Positions 52,186 through 61,013 of a stretch of DNA of 64,000 bases are shown here, piece after piece. The notes under the pieces were generated by a model. That model had not been told where the DNA came from. It did no database searches and saw only the letters and a program-made list of their open reading frames with translations. Every line of letters starts with the position of its first letter. Position 1 is the stretch's first letter. Source of the DNA: Methanocorpusculum vombati (GTDB lineage: Archaea; Halobacteriota; Methanomicrobia; Methanomicrobiales; Methanocorpusculaceae); assembly GCF_026891935.1 (NCBI RefSeq), contig NZ_JAPTGC010000007.1, forward strand, positions 62,001-126,000. Reading direction: 5' to 3'. Position numbers and translations under genes: made by a program.

Positions 52186-53340
52186 ATGTACGACGTTATC
52201 ATCGCAGGGGCCGGTCCGACCGGTTCTACCGCCGCCCGGCTGTGTGCAGATGCGGGACTTGCCACCCTGGTGCTTGAGGAGCATGCCGCTATCGGCTATC
52301 CGGTACAGTGTGCGGGACTTCTCTCTTCCTCGGCGTTCAGGGAGTGTGAGGTCTCGGATGCTTCCGTCCTGAACACTGTCCGCGGTGCCCGCATCTGCGG
52401 GTCTGCCGGACACGAGCTGTTCTTTGCGGCGGATACGACCAAGGCGTATGTGGTGGATCGCGGACGGCTGGATCATGAGATGGCGGCACGCGCTGCGGAT
52501 GCCGGGGCAGAGTTTGCGCTGAAGACCTGTGTAACTGCAGTCAATCCGCAGAAGAGGACGCTTTCGGTGACCGGAGTTTCCGGTAAGCAGGAGATTCCCT
52601 ACAATATCCTGATTGCTGCCGACGGGCCGCGCAGTGTTATTGCCCGGGGGCTTGGTATCGCACCTTCGCGGTATATTTACGCAGGGGTTCAGGCGGAGGT
52701 TTCCTGGAACGGCAGTCCCGATTTTGTTGAACTGTTCCCGAATGCTTCCCCGGATTTTTTTGCCTGGGTTATTCCTTTGTCTGCCCGGCGTGCACGTATT
52801 GGTCTGTGCGGGATGCGGGATGTTCCCGCGCGCTTTGCTGCGTTTGCAAAACAGTTTTCCCCCGCAAATATCCATGAGGTGACCGGGACGGTTCCGATTG
52901 GCGTCCGCAGCCGTACTTGGGGTGCGGGCTGTATGATTGCAGGGGATGCTGCAGGGTTTCCTAAACCTACTTCGGGCGGCGGTGTCTATACCGGCGTGCG
53001 CTCTGCCCGCCATGCGGCAGCGGTGGCCGTTGCCGCAGCTGAAACCGGGGATGTGTCAGATCCGGTACTTGCGGAGTATGAGAAGCGCTGGCGTGCGGAT
53101 TTCGGGAGAGAACTTGATCTTGGTTTTAAAGCTCTTTCGTTTCGCCGCACCCTTACGGCAGAGGAGATCGATTCTGCGATTGATGCCCTGAATACGCCGG
53201 AAACAAGAGAGCTGATCACAACTGCGGGTGATATGGATCGTCCTTCCGCCCTTCTTCTGAAACTGATGAGAAACCCCGAAATCGTCAGCACCTTTGGCGT
53301 TCTTGGGATAAAATCAATGATACGAAGTATGATCATTTGA
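52186..53340 (+). CDS. Geranylgeranyl reductase family flavoprotein (archaeal lipid saturation)
   Basis: The 384-residue FAD enzyme starts 'YDVIIAGAGPTGSTAARLCADAGL' (Rossmann GxGxxG at 8-13). It has 'YPVQCAGLLS', 'LIAADGPRSVIARGLGI' and 'MIAGDAAGFPKPTSGGGVYTGVRSA' (second FAD motif). Family members reduce the double bonds of geranylgeranyl chains to saturated archaeol. The YxWxFP-like substrate region appears as 'DFFAWVIPL'. Digeranylgeranylglycerophospholipid against prenyl-quinone substrates cannot be separated by sequence. Confidence 0.85.
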   Translation: MYDVIIAGAGPTGSTAARLCADAGLATLVLEEHAAIGYPVQCAGLLSSSAFRECEVSDASVLNTVRGARICGSAGHELFFAADTTKAYVVDRGRLDHEMAARAADAGAEFALKTCVTAVNPQKRTLSVTGVSGKQEIPYNILIAADGPRSVIARGLGIAPSRYIYAGVQAEVSWNGSPDFVELFPNASPDFFAWVIPLSARRARIGLCGMRDVPARFAAFAKQFSPANIHEVTGTVPIGVRSRTWGAGCMIAGDAAGFPKPTSGGGVYTGVRSARHAAAVAVAAAETGDVSDPVLAEYEKRWRADFGRELDLGFKALSFRRTLTAEEIDSAIDALNTPETRELITTAGDMDRPSALLLKLMRNPEIVSTFGVLGIKSMIRSMII

Positions 53341-53407
53341 GATGTCAAAATCAGTTAGTAATACTTATTAGTCATTGCGTGTTATTGTAACCTGTAAGTG
53401 ATGTAAC

Positions 53408-54391
53408 ATGCATATACCTGATTTCCTGTTTGGGTACAGCGGCATGGGTGTTCCAATTGGTGTCATCTTTTGGATCATTGCCCTGGTGTTTATCGTGCTT
53501 GCCATTAAGTGGGCGCGGGAAAATCTTGATGAGTCAAAGATACCTATCCTTGCTGTAATTGCTGCAGGAATTTTTGCACTTCAGGCGTTCAATCTCCCGA
53601 CCGGTTTTGGTGTCAGTGGTCATCTCGTTGGCGGTGCGCTTGCTGCGATTGTACTGGGGTCTCCGTTTGCCGCGGTGTTTGTTCTGGCAATTGTTCTGGT
53701 GATTCAGGCACTGGTTTTTGGAGACGGCGGTGTTCTTGCTCTTGGTGCAAACATCATCAATATGGGTGTGATTGCGGGATTCGTTGGTTTCTATTCTTTT
53801 GCGGCACTTAAGGATAAGATCGGTGTTCCGGTTTCTGCGGCTGTTGCCGGATGGTTTGCCTGCGTGATTGCGGCAAGTGTCTGTGCGGTTGAGATTGCGA
53901 TTGTCGGCGCGGTTCCGCTGAGTGTCGGACTTCCGACGATGTTCATCTATCATGCTCTCATTGGTGTCATTGAGGCAGTTATCACCGGAATTGTGGTTGT
54001 TCTTATTTTCAACGTCCGGCCGGAGCTTACTGGTAATACGGAAAAGAATGCAATGCCGGTCAACAGGTTCCTGGCTGCCGGTCTTGTTATTGCACTGATC
54101 GTCGGCGGTTGTGCGGTTTTCTTTGCTTCCGGGGATCCGGATGGTCTTGACAGTACGCTTCTGGTGAGCGGAGGTGCGAAGGATATTTTTGCTCCGGCAC
54201 ACGGTGAGATTGAGGAAGCGCACGATCCAATCGGCTGGACATCGCCGATGCCGGATTATGTTCTTGGTGGTGAGGATGCCGGTGCGGCCGGAGGGCTGAT
54301 AGCTCTGGTGATTGGTATTTTTGCGGCACTGGTGGTAATTCTGCTTGCGGCGCGGCTGGTGTATGCGGCGTCGGACCGGAAGTCCCCGTAA
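53408..54391 (+). CDS. cbiM: Cobalt/nickel ECF transporter, fused CbiM-CbiN type subunit
   Basis: The 327-residue membrane protein starts 'MHIPDFLFG', giving the N-terminal Met-His of CbiM/NikM that ligates Ni2+ or Co2+. It has 'FNLPTGFGVSGHLVGGALAAIVLGSPFAAVF' as the core. After a linker, a second module near 220-327 contains 'SGDPDGLDSTL' (the PDGL motif of CbiN/NikN) and a last helix. So substrate capture and the auxiliary subunit are one polypeptide. Upstream is a short AT-rich palindrome TAATA/TATTA at about 53359-53370. Nickel is likely since MCR needs it. Confidence 0.88.
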   Translation: MHIPDFLFGYSGMGVPIGVIFWIIALVFIVLAIKWARENLDESKIPILAVIAAGIFALQAFNLPTGFGVSGHLVGGALAAIVLGSPFAAVFVLAIVLVIQALVFGDGGVLALGANIINMGVIAGFVGFYSFAALKDKIGVPVSAAVAGWFACVIAASVCAVEIAIVGAVPLSVGLPTMFIYHALIGVIEAVITGIVVVLIFNVRPELTGNTEKNAMPVNRFLAAGLVIALIVGGCAVFFASGDPDGLDSTLLVSGGAKDIFAPAHGEIEEAHDPIGWTSPMPDYVLGGEDAGAAGGLIALVIGIFAALVVILLAARLVYAASDRKSP

Positions 54392-54439
54392 TCCAGACCA
54401 CCACCTCTTTATCTTTTTTTCACCTATGGAAACGTAACA

Positions 54440-55273
54440 ATGCACCTCATTGAAACCCGCAGCCTTTGCCACGCCTACAGTACCTCAACGGAGGATGTGC
54501 TGAAGAATATTCATTTCGTTGCGGATGAGCGGCAGCGCATTGCCGTGCTCGGGCCGAATGGTGCGGGAAAGAGTACGCTGTTCCGCCATTTTAATGGAAT
54601 TTTATTCCCCAAGTCGGGTGAGGTGCTGATCCGGGGAGAGCCGATTACGAAGGCGAATCTTTCTGAGGTGCGGAGGTTTGTCGGGCTGGTGTTCCAGAAT
54701 CCGGATGATCAGGTGTTCTCACCCACGGTGGAGCAGGATATTGCGTTCGGGCCGTACAATCTGGGGCTGGATGCGGACTGTGTTGCGGAGCGGGTTGATC
54801 GTGTATGCGAAATGCTGGGTCTTGAGGGTCTGCGCAGCCGTGCTCCTCATCACCTTTCCGGCGGGGAGAAGAAGCGCGTGGCAATTGCCGGGGTACTTGC
54901 GATGGAGCCGCAGGTGATGGTGCTGGATGAGCCGACGGCGGGTCTTGATCCGCAGGGGGTCAAGGAGTTGTTCGGGTTTCTGAATGATCTGCCAAATTCC
55001 TGCGGTGTTACGGTTATCTATTCGACGCATCAGGTGGAACTGGTTCCGGAGATGGCGGATCTGGTGTATGTGATGGAGAGGGGGGAGATTACCGGGGCGG
55101 GAACGCCGGAGGAGATCTTTTTGCAGGAGGATCTGCTTGCCCGTGCGCATCTGGAACTTCCTGCGCTTCCCCGTCTGATTCGGTCTCTGCAAAAACACGG
55201 TGTGGCAATTGATCCCGCCTATACGTATCATGATGCGGAACAGTCGTTTCTGAAGGCGTTCGGGAAATTATGA
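54440..55273 (+). CDS. cbiO: Cobalt/nickel ECF transporter, ATPase
   Basis: The 277-residue ATPase has Walker A 'GPNGAGKST' (38-46), Q-loop 'VGLVFQNPDDQVFSPTVEQDIAFGPYNLGL', signature 'LSGGEKKRVAIAG' and Walker B 'VMVLDEPTAGLDPQG', the CbiO/EcfA pattern. It powers transport with CbiQ and CbiM. It follows cbiMN by 48 bases and overlaps cbiQ by four. Confidence 0.94.
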   Translation: MHLIETRSLCHAYSTSTEDVLKNIHFVADERQRIAVLGPNGAGKSTLFRHFNGILFPKSGEVLIRGEPITKANLSEVRRFVGLVFQNPDDQVFSPTVEQDIAFGPYNLGLDADCVAERVDRVCEMLGLEGLRSRAPHHLSGGEKKRVAIAGVLAMEPQVMVLDEPTAGLDPQGVKELFGFLNDLPNSCGVTVIYSTHQVELVPEMADLVYVMERGEITGAGTPEEIFLQEDLLARAHLELPALPRLIRSLQKHGVAIDPAYTYHDAEQSFLKAFGKL

Positions 55274-56091
55274 GCCTGATCGATGAGCTGTTTGATATTG
55301 AGCGGGAGGCATACCGCAGGAGTCCGATTCATGCTCTTGATGCCCGTATCAAGCTGATTCTGTGTCTGCTCGGGCTTGTGGTGACGGTGCTTCTTCCCTA
55401 CGGGACGGCGGAGCTTTTTGCGTTTCTTGTTATCTATATGCTGTTTTGGGGACTGTATGTTCTGTCGGGGTCGTCACTGCGGTATTATCTGGTGCGGCTG
55501 CTGCTGATTATGCCGTTTGGTCTGTTTTTTATTGTTCTCCAGCCGTTTTTTCCGAATCCCTACTATGAGGTGTATCATGTTGCGGTAACTCTGCCGTTCG
55601 GGGTTCAGATGTACTGGGAGTCGATCATTTTCGGTCTGTCACTGTTTGCGAAGTTTGTGATTTCGCTGTCGTTTATTATTCTTCTGTCGGCTACGACGAC
55701 GATGCAGGCGATGTTGGAGGGGGCGGCACGGTTGCGGATTCCCCGGTTGTTTGTGGTGGTGATGGGGCTTACTATCCGGTATCTGTATGTGTTTGCGCTG
55801 GTGTATCAAAAGATTCAGAGTGCGTTTGCGGCGCGCTGTTTCAACGGGTTCGATCGCCGTCTGCCGCTCGGGTACCGGCTGAATGTTATCGGGAATGCGG
55901 CAGGTTCTTTGTTTGTGCGGGCGCTGGATCAGGGGGAGCGGACGTATGCGGCGATGTGCTGCCGCGGGTATTCGTCTGCTTCTGCTGCGTACTATGCGGC
56001 AAAACCCCTGCATGCGGCGGAGTGGGTGTTTCTTCTGTTCGGTGCAGGGTATCTGATTGTGTTTCCGGTGCTGGTGTACGGGATGTTTTAG
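55270..56091 (+). CDS. cbiQ: Cobalt/nickel ECF transporter, transmembrane T-component
   Basis: The 273-residue protein has the EcfT/CbiQ landmarks: 'HALDARIKLILCLLGLVVTVLLPYG', a set of hydrophobic helices, and the cytosolic coupling region 'MLEGAARLRIPRLFVVVMGLTIRYLYVFALVY' with the Ala-Arg-Gly-type segment 'MCCRGYSSA' near 238. It couples the ATPase to CbiM. It ends the operon; the following 194 bases hold a repeat block. Confidence 0.92.
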   Translation: MSLIDELFDIEREAYRRSPIHALDARIKLILCLLGLVVTVLLPYGTAELFAFLVIYMLFWGLYVLSGSSLRYYLVRLLLIMPFGLFFIVLQPFFPNPYYEVYHVAVTLPFGVQMYWESIIFGLSLFAKFVISLSFIILLSATTTMQAMLEGAARLRIPRLFVVVMGLTIRYLYVFALVYQKIQSAFAARCFNGFDRRLPLGYRLNVIGNAAGSLFVRALDQGERTYAAMCCRGYSSASAAYYAAKPLHAAEWVFLLFGAGYLIVFPVLVYGMF

Positions 56092-56133
56092 GAGGGCGGA
56101 TAAATGAGAGGATATGATGGGATATTTTTGGGT

Positions 56134-56238
56134 GATGCCGCGAAATGATTTATGAGGTATTTTCCTGAAAGCTGGATGTGCTGTACCGAAATTATTTGAA
56201 TTCATGCTGATACCATGAAATAATTTAGCAGGTATTTT
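56134..56238. repeat. Degenerate direct-repeat block
   Basis: A 30-base unit at 56134-56163 recurs at 56209-56238 with 24 identical positions, sharing the cores GAAAT.ATTTA and AGGTATTTT. A partial third copy (GAAATTATTTG) lies at 56188-56198, and a fragment GGATATTTTT at about 56120. It lies in the 194-base gap between cbiQ and the convergent minus-strand cassette. It could be a protein-binding array or a decayed mobile repeat; it is not CRISPR-like. Confidence 0.6.
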
Positions 56239-56285
56239 TGAGTCGGACACGTATGTCCCGTCACAAAAAAGTAGTGTTCCCCGGT

Positions 56286-56486
56286 TCAGAGCCGGAGCTT
56301 TTTCTTCATTTCGTCGGAGAGTCCTTCTACGAAAGGCCGCTGAATGCCGTGGTTGCGGATGGCCGAGGCGACCGCTGTCTTGGTACAGCCGACGTTCGTA
56401 CAGATGTCGCGGACGGAGAGTCCTGCGCGGAGCATGGCAATCAGGGTTTCCCGGTCGGCGAGTTCGGGGTAGTGGTACCATCTCAT
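56286..56486 (-). CDS. Small helix-turn-helix protein, second gene of an unknown cassette
   Basis: The 66-residue protein contains a helix-turn-helix: 'RETLIAMLRAGLSVRDICTNVGCTKTAVASAIRNHGI', with the short middle turn 'VGC' and a recognition helix rich in Thr, Ala and Ser. It resembles DNA-binding segments of resolvase- or homeodomain-type regulators. The ATG overlaps the stop of the preceding gene (ATGA), the usual coupling in this genome. Its target is unknown. Confidence 0.6.
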   Translation of the reverse strand: MRWYHYPELADRETLIAMLRAGLSVRDICTNVGCTKTAVASAIRNHGIQRPFVEGLSDEMKKKLRL

Positions 56487-56716
56487 GCGGTTTCCCTCCG
56501 GAGAATTACGGGGCGTGCGGGTTTCTGGTCTGTGTGGAGAAAGGGTTCGAGTTCTGCGGGGCTGAGGATTCCGGCGAGGTCTCCGATGGTGACGATGGTA
56601 AGAGATGCGGTGCGTGCCGGGTCGGTTTTCCGGCACAGGGTATACAGTGCATCTCTGCCGAGGATGTGCTCTGCGTCGGTCGCCTGGCCTGCGGCAGCAT
56701 CGCAGCATTCCACCAC
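56483..56716 (-). CDS. Unrecognised 77-residue protein, first gene of an unknown cassette
   Basis: The 77-residue frame starts at a GTG and overlaps the helix-turn-helix gene by four bases. It begins 'VECCDAAAGQATDAEHIL' with two adjacent cysteines and has a mixed helical/strand middle 'SLTIVTIGDLAGILSPAELEPFLH'. I know no family. The frame opens only shortly upstream at a TAG, and another frame from 56790 overlaps it, so a frameshifted longer ancestor is possible. Confidence 0.4.
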   Translation of the reverse strand: MVECCDAAAGQATDAEHILGRDALYTLCRKTDPARTASLTIVTIGDLAGILSPAELEPFLHTDQKPARPVILRRETA

Positions 56717-57128
56717 ATACAGCCGGAGAACACGTGTCCGCCGAAACCGGTTACCCGGTACCCGCTAACGACCGCACCAATCACTTTCACCCATTATCAC
56801 GGTTGGCGGGTCAAACTCTTTTCCCCCGCTCACCTCTCCGCAGAACGGGAAATCCGTATATCCTGCTACATAAAAAAAAATCGTAAACGAAATGAAACGT
56901 TCACTCATCAGCAGCACACACCTTTGTCCGGGTGCCCGGTCGAAAGCGTACCTCCTTTTTTTGGGGAAAACCATCGGCTGCTCAGGAATAAAAATCCAAT
57001 GCATTGCAGGGACGGAGTGTTGTCTGTCCCAAATCTGCCGCACCGAACCGTGCACCCTCCGGTTTGTTTCGGCGCATCACACATCTCCGGCAGCTATTTC
57101 CCGCCGCGCATCCAACCAACCCTTATCT
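56717..57128. other. 412-base region with no supported gene
   Basis: This stretch separates the small minus-strand cassette from the acyltransferase. It contains an A-run at 56872-56880 and several long but shadow-like open frames in both directions, with poor composition for protein. A minus-strand frame reaching 56790 (starting GTG) may be the remains of a longer first cassette gene. I see no clear TATA element for the gene at 57129. Confidence 0.4.
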
Positions 57129-57896
57129 ATGGGGAAACGATACTGGGAAGTGGACGCAGTACGCGGTTTTGCCCTCTTCTCAATGATCGCCTATCATGTT
57201 GCCGCCTGCATGGTAATCTTTCACATGCTGATCGAAGACGAGGCATTTTTTTCCATTTACAACAGCATCTGGCTGACATCCGGTGCATTCGTATTCATCT
57301 CCGGAACCGCCCTTGTTCTGCGCTATGCCCGGAAAAATGGGGATTTACGGGAGTACCACCAATCCATCATCAAAAAAGCACTGTTTCTCTTCGCAATCGC
57401 AATGGGTATCACCCTCATCAGCTGGATGGCGGACGTTCTGATCTTTGACGGAACCGGACGGTTCATCAAATTCGGATTCCTGCACATGCTGAGTATATCC
57501 ATGCTCCTTGCAATACCATTCCTGAAATGGGGAAAATGGAATATCCTCCCCGGCCTTGCCGTCGTACTGATCGGCATCGTTGCGATTCCCGTTCTGCATG
57601 ATCCCGGATGGCTGTACCCACTGGGAATTCACAGCGCGGATTTCATGGACTTCACCCAGGACTACTTCCCCCTCTTCCCCTGGTTTGGCGTGATGCTGCT
57701 CGGTATCGGAGTCGGATCAATCCTGTATCCGAAAGGTATCCGCAGACTCTCTCTGCCGGAACCGGGAATCATCGGCAGATTCTTCGCCGCCATCGGCAAC
57801 GGAAACGTAACGCTTGCAGTCTATCTGATCCATGTCCCGGTCATCTTCGGCATTCTGTGGATCATCCACCTGATCACCGGTGCCGGATATCTTTAA
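57129..57896 (+). CDS. DUF1624/heparan-alpha-glucosaminide N-acetyltransferase-like membrane protein
   Basis: The 255-residue protein has about seven membrane helices and starts 'YWEVDAVRGFALFSMIAYHVAACMVIF', the D.xRG......H pattern of the DUF1624 acyltransferase-3-like group. Later segments include 'FGFLHMLSISMLLAIPFL' and 'FPLFPWFGVMLLGIGVGSILYPKG'. It may acetylate a sugar or lipid on the membrane. The Met at 57129 begins the conserved part. Its stop overlaps the TPR gene on the other strand by four bases. Confidence 0.75.
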   Translation: MGKRYWEVDAVRGFALFSMIAYHVAACMVIFHMLIEDEAFFSIYNSIWLTSGAFVFISGTALVLRYARKNGDLREYHQSIIKKALFLFAIAMGITLISWMADVLIFDGTGRFIKFGFLHMLSISMLLAIPFLKWGKWNILPGLAVVLIGIVAIPVLHDPGWLYPLGIHSADFMDFTQDYFPLFPWFGVMLLGIGVGSILYPKGIRRLSLPEPGIIGRFFAAIGNGNVTLAVYLIHVPVIFGILWIIHLITGAGYL

Positions 57897-58216
57897 TCCA
57901 GCTCACCGAGCCGGATCCTGCATGCCGTCATCTTTTCAAACGCGCCGAGTGCTTCATAACAGTCCGCAAGACCGGCAAGTACTGCACGGTCGTCCGGCAG
58001 GAGAATGAGGGCGCGCTCAAACGCGGCCACGGCATCGCCGTGCCGCTCAAGACCCGCAAGGGCCTGTGCCATGCCGCGCCATGCATCCGGATCGTTCGGC
58101 GTCAGCTCGCACAGCTGATGATACGCCGCCAGAGCCTTTTCAAAACGGGCAGCTGCCAAAAGCTCCTCTGCAGTCTGCTTCCAGAACACCGGGTTGTTCG
58201 TCGGATGAAATGTCAT
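57893..58216 (-). CDS. Small TPR protein
   Basis: The 107-residue protein is about three tetratricopeptide repeats: 'AEELLAAARFEKALAAYHQLCELTPNDPDAWRGMAQALAGLERHGDAVAAFERALILLPDD' across two units, then a third. The unit is related in style to the large TPR protein at 37771. It is a protein-interaction module; partner unknown. The final bases overlap the convergent acyltransferase stop. Confidence 0.85.
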   Translation of the reverse strand: MTFHPTNNPVFWKQTAEELLAAARFEKALAAYHQLCELTPNDPDAWRGMAQALAGLERHGDAVAAFERALILLPDDRAVLAGLADCYEALGAFEKMTACRIRLGELD

Positions 58217-58260
58217 ACCAGTACTTGGAATGCATCCGGCAAAAAAGAGACGGATGGAAT

Positions 58261-58515
58261 TTACGCCCGGGCACTGGTGAAAATACCGGTCACACCATTG
58301 ATCTTGATCTCGTCGCCGTTATCATACCAGATTTCACCGTTACCCAGATGATAGCTTAATTTACAGGGTTTTTTGGCATGTGTTTCCCCGTCAATGAGCG
58401 TTACATCCAGAATCAGCCAGCCCTCGGTATCCGAGTAGTGAACAGCTTCAATACCGTTTGCAAGTTCCAGAACCTCTTTGGGGTTGTCCGGCCCCCGTAC
58501 AATTACAAGGTACAT
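58261..58515 (-). CDS. Unrecognised 84-residue beta-rich protein
   Basis: The 84-residue protein begins 'YLVIVRGPDNPKEVLELANGIEAVHYSDTEGWLILDVTLID' and continues with alternating strands to 'GEIWYDNGDEIKINGV'. It has no cysteine pair or membrane segment, just one Cys ('PCKL'). I know no family. It stands between the TPR gene (44-base gap) and a tRNA gene. Confidence 0.6.
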   Translation of the reverse strand: MYLVIVRGPDNPKEVLELANGIEAVHYSDTEGWLILDVTLIDGETHAKKPCKLSYHLGNGEIWYDNGDEIKINGVTGIFTSARA

Positions 58516-58586
58516 ATCAGAAGGTTAGCAATACAACAGTGATAAACATTCAGAAACAGGCAAAAGACGATTACCAAAAAGGGGAG

Positions 58587-58659
58587 TGCTGATATCGGGA
58601 TTCGAACCCGAGTCGCTGGCGTGAAAGGCCAGCATGATTGGCCTCTACACTATATCAGC
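58587..58659 (-). tRNA. tRNA-Glu (anticodon TTC)
   Basis: A 73-base cloverleaf on the minus strand: acceptor GCTGATA/TATCAGC, anticodon loop CTTTCAC with TTC, T loop GGTTCGAATCC, A discriminator. Compared with tRNA-Glu(CTC) at 52065 it differs in the anticodon, in stem pairs of the anticodon and T arms and in one D-arm base. A T-rich TATA-like run lies about 45 bases upstream. Confidence 0.95.
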
Positions 58660-58737
58660 CCAATCACTGCTTCGCAGTATTGCCTATAGAGGTTGTCGTG
58701 GAAAAATAAAAAGATTATGATATCTCTCAGGAGACGG

Positions 58738-59601
58738 TTAGTACGCGTCGCCCTCGTTCTGCGTGATTTCCTGGAATGCGGGAACCAGTTTGCGGTACAC
58801 TGCCCCCGGTTTCCCGTCGCCGATGACTCTGCCGTCGATCTTGGTGATTGCACAGACTTCAGCCGCAGTTCCGGTCACCATAACCTCATCGGCGGTGTAG
58901 AGATCGAACAGACCAAGCTCGCAGATCTCGTAGGGGATACCGAGTTTGTCCAGCAGCTCCAGCAGCACATGGCGGGTGATTCCCTTGAGATTGTTGATGG
59001 TCGGCGGAGTGTAGAGCTTACCGTTCTTCACGAGATAGATGTTGTCACCGGAACCTTCCGCAAGCTTTCCGGTACGGTCCAGGAAGATAGCCTCATCGCC
59101 GCCCTTGTAGTTTGCCTCAATTTTTCCGAGGATATTGTTGAGGTAATTTAAGGATTTAATGTTCGGCGGCAGCGAGTCGGGCGTGTTGCGGCGGACACAC
59201 ACAGTTACTGCGGTCAGCCCTTTCTCATAGAGATCACCATACATTGCGCCCCACTCGGATGCAGCACAGACGACGGTCGGCTTCTCGCAGCGGTGCGGGT
59301 CAAGACCCATCGAGCCGACCCCGCGGCTGATAATCGGGCGGATGTAGGCGTTTTTCAGGTTGTTCCGGCGCAGGGTTTCTTTGATGATCTCGGCCATCTC
59401 CTCTTTGGTTACCGGCGGAATAAGATCGATTGCCTTTGCCGAGTCAAAGAGTCTGTCCACGTGTTCCATTAAGCGGAACACCCGTCCGTTGTATGCACGG
59501 ATTCCCTCGAACACACCGTCTCCGTACAGGAATCCGTGATCAAAAATGGACACCGTCGCCTGATCTTCAGGGACAAATTTTCCATTGATATACACTAACA
59601 T
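58738..59601 (-). CDS. ilvE: Branched-chain-amino-acid aminotransferase
   Basis: The 287-residue PLP enzyme starts '[36 protein letters not shown]' and has '[15 protein letters not shown]', '[17 protein letters not shown]' with the catalytic Lys149 in IKSLNYL, and '[16 protein letters not shown]', all fold-type IV aminotransferase. It makes or degrades Leu, Ile and Val. It lies 85 bases after the nitrilase gene on the same strand and may be a separate transcript. Confidence 0.94.
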   Translation of the reverse strand: MLVYINGKFVPEDQATVSIFDHGFLYGDGVFEGIRAYNGRVFRLMEHVDRLFDSAKAIDLIPPVTKEEMAEIIKETLRRNNLKNAYIRPIISRGVGSMGLDPHRCEKPTVVCAASEWGAMYGDLYEKGLTAVTVCVRRNTPDSLPPNIKSLNYLNNILGKIEANYKGGDEAIFLDRTGKLAEGSGDNIYLVKNGKLYTPPTINNLKGITRHVLLELLDKLGIPYEICELGLFDLYTADEVMVTGTAAEVCAITKIDGRVIGDGKPGAVYRKLVPAFQEITQNEGDAY

Positions 59602-59686
59602 GATGATACTATTTGTCGGAATTGCTATTTCTAATGTGGGGGTCGGTCGGCGGCTCAGCCGCGCCCGGCCCCGGAACCGGATGCAA

Positions 59687-60610
59687 TTATTCAGTTCTGA
59701 GCGTCAGTGCAAAGACATCGGGACGGCTGTAGTGTCCGGCAGGATCAAAGTCCATGCGGGAAAGAACAACATCATCCAGCGCAAGATCAGCATACAGAAT
59801 TTCTTCACGATCAAAGACCGGGCCTGCAACGCAGCGGCCGAACGGATCGTAGATACAGCTGCCGCCGGGGCACATATTCTCCGGCAGACCGCTGAGTTCT
59901 GCACCGCAGCAGAGGTCCGCCGGATACATCGTTTTTGTCACATGCTGATTACAGCCGATCACAAAACACCGGCCTTCCAGGGCAATGTGGCACATGGTCG
60001 CCTGCCACTCATCGCGGGAGTCCGCGGTTGGCGCAAGGTAGAGGGTTATGCCTTTCTGATACATCGCCGCACGCGCAAGCGGCATGTAGTTCTCCCAGCA
60101 GATGAGAGAACCCATCACGCCGAACGGCGTGTGAACAGCAGTGAGGGTACTGCCGTCGCCTTCGCCCCAGATGCATCGCTCAGTTCCGGTCGGTTTGAGC
60201 TTCCGGTGTTTTCCCAGCAGTTGTCCGTCCGGGCCGAAGAAGAGGTTCGTGCAGTAGAGGGTTGCGGAGATGGCATCGCGCTCGGTCACACCGATGGAGA
60301 CATACACCTGTGCTTTTGCTGCCGCACTGCCGATCCGGTCCGTATCGGGACTTGGCACAATCACGGAGTTATCGTAGTACCGCTTCCAGTCGCGCCGGCC
60401 TTCCATGGTCCGGCTGCCGACCACGTATCCGAACGAAAGGCCGCGCGGATATGCCGGTATGAAAGATTCGGGGAACACCACCAGCTCCGCACCGTGACGG
60501 GCCGCCTCTTCAATGGCCGCAACGGTCTTCTGCACCGTTGCTGTCTTGTCAAACAGAACCGGGGCAAGCTGACAGACCGCAACACGGACGGACTTCGGCA
60601 GATCCTTCAT
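59687..60610 (-). CDS. Nitrilase-superfamily enzyme (aliphatic nitrilase-like)
   Basis: The 307-residue protein has the catalytic triad of nitrilases: Glu48 in '[14 protein letters not shown]', Lys in '[12 protein letters not shown]', and Cys171 in '[14 protein letters not shown]'. The CWEN context and 'KHRKLKPT' are typical of true nitrilases rather than amidases. The Met at 60610 overlaps the moaE stop (ATGA); a Met at 60625 is also possible. It sits at the end of the MoaD/E and YcaO run, but a metabolic link is unclear. Confidence 0.85.
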   Translation of the reverse strand: MKDLPKSVRVAVCQLAPVLFDKTATVQKTVAAIEEAARHGAELVVFPESFIPAYPRGLSFGYVVGSRTMEGRRDWKRYYDNSVIVPSPDTDRIGSAAAKAQVYVSIGVTERDAISATLYCTNLFFGPDGQLLGKHRKLKPTGTERCIWGEGDGSTLTAVHTPFGVMGSLICWENYMPLARAAMYQKGITLYLAPTADSRDEWQATMCHIALEGRCFVIGCNQHVTKTMYPADLCCGAELSGLPENMCPGGSCIYDPFGRCVAGPVFDREEILYADLALDDVVLSRMDFDPAGHYSRPDVFALTLRTE

Positions 60611-61008
60611 GCACCGTGCACCCATGCACCCTTTTTGCCGTCTGAAATCTCCTGTTTCCAGATAGGCACCCGTTCCTTCAGCCGCTCAATGATATAGCGC
60701 GACCCTTCGTAGGCCTCGGGCCGGTGGCCCGCGCCCACAATGATCACCACGATAGTCTCGCCCAGTGCGAGGCGGCCGTACCGGTGCACGATGTCCACCG
60801 AATTTAAGTGGAACTGCTCTTTTGCTTCCGCCGCAATCTCGGCAAGATCTTTTTCTGCAACCGGCACGAACGCTTCAATCTCAAGCTCGTCCATACCGTC
60901 ATCACGGACACAGCCGATGAACACCAGCTGCGCGCCGTCTGCATGCGTCCGGGACGCGGCGATCAGTGCGCCGACGTCAATATCCTCTTTCTGAACTGAC
61001 AGAACCAT
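60607..61008 (-). CDS. moaE: Molybdopterin synthase catalytic subunit
   Basis: The 133-residue protein starts 'VLSVQKEDIDVGALIAASRTHADGAQLVFIGCVRDDG' and has 'LEIEAFVPVAEKDLAEIAAEAKEQF', 'SVDIVHRYGRLALGETIVVIIVGAGHRPEAYEGSRYIIERLKERVPIWKQE' as the MoaE core. With MoaD it puts sulfur into the cofactor precursor for molybdenum or tungsten enzymes such as formylmethanofuran and formate dehydrogenases. It lies five bases after moaD. Confidence 0.94.
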   Translation of the reverse strand: MVLSVQKEDIDVGALIAASRTHADGAQLVFIGCVRDDGMDELEIEAFVPVAEKDLAEIAAEAKEQFHLNSVDIVHRYGRLALGETIVVIIVGAGHRPEAYEGSRYIIERLKERVPIWKQEISDGKKGAWVHGA

Positions 61009-61013
61009 TTGTC

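Noticed and set aside
56092-56285. CRISPR array
   Set aside because: The repeats are degenerate, few and unevenly spaced, with no spacers of uniform length and no cas genes nearby.
56534-57448. 304-codon plus-strand frame between the cassette and the acyltransferase
   Set aside because: Overlaps both the small minus-strand gene and the true acyltransferase in other frames; His/Pro-rich nonsense composition. Kept only as a non-coding gap.
52065-58659. tRNA-Glu genes as ends of an integrated element
   Set aside because: No integrase, att duplication or plasmid/virus genes lie between them; the pair is best explained as ordinary isoacceptors.
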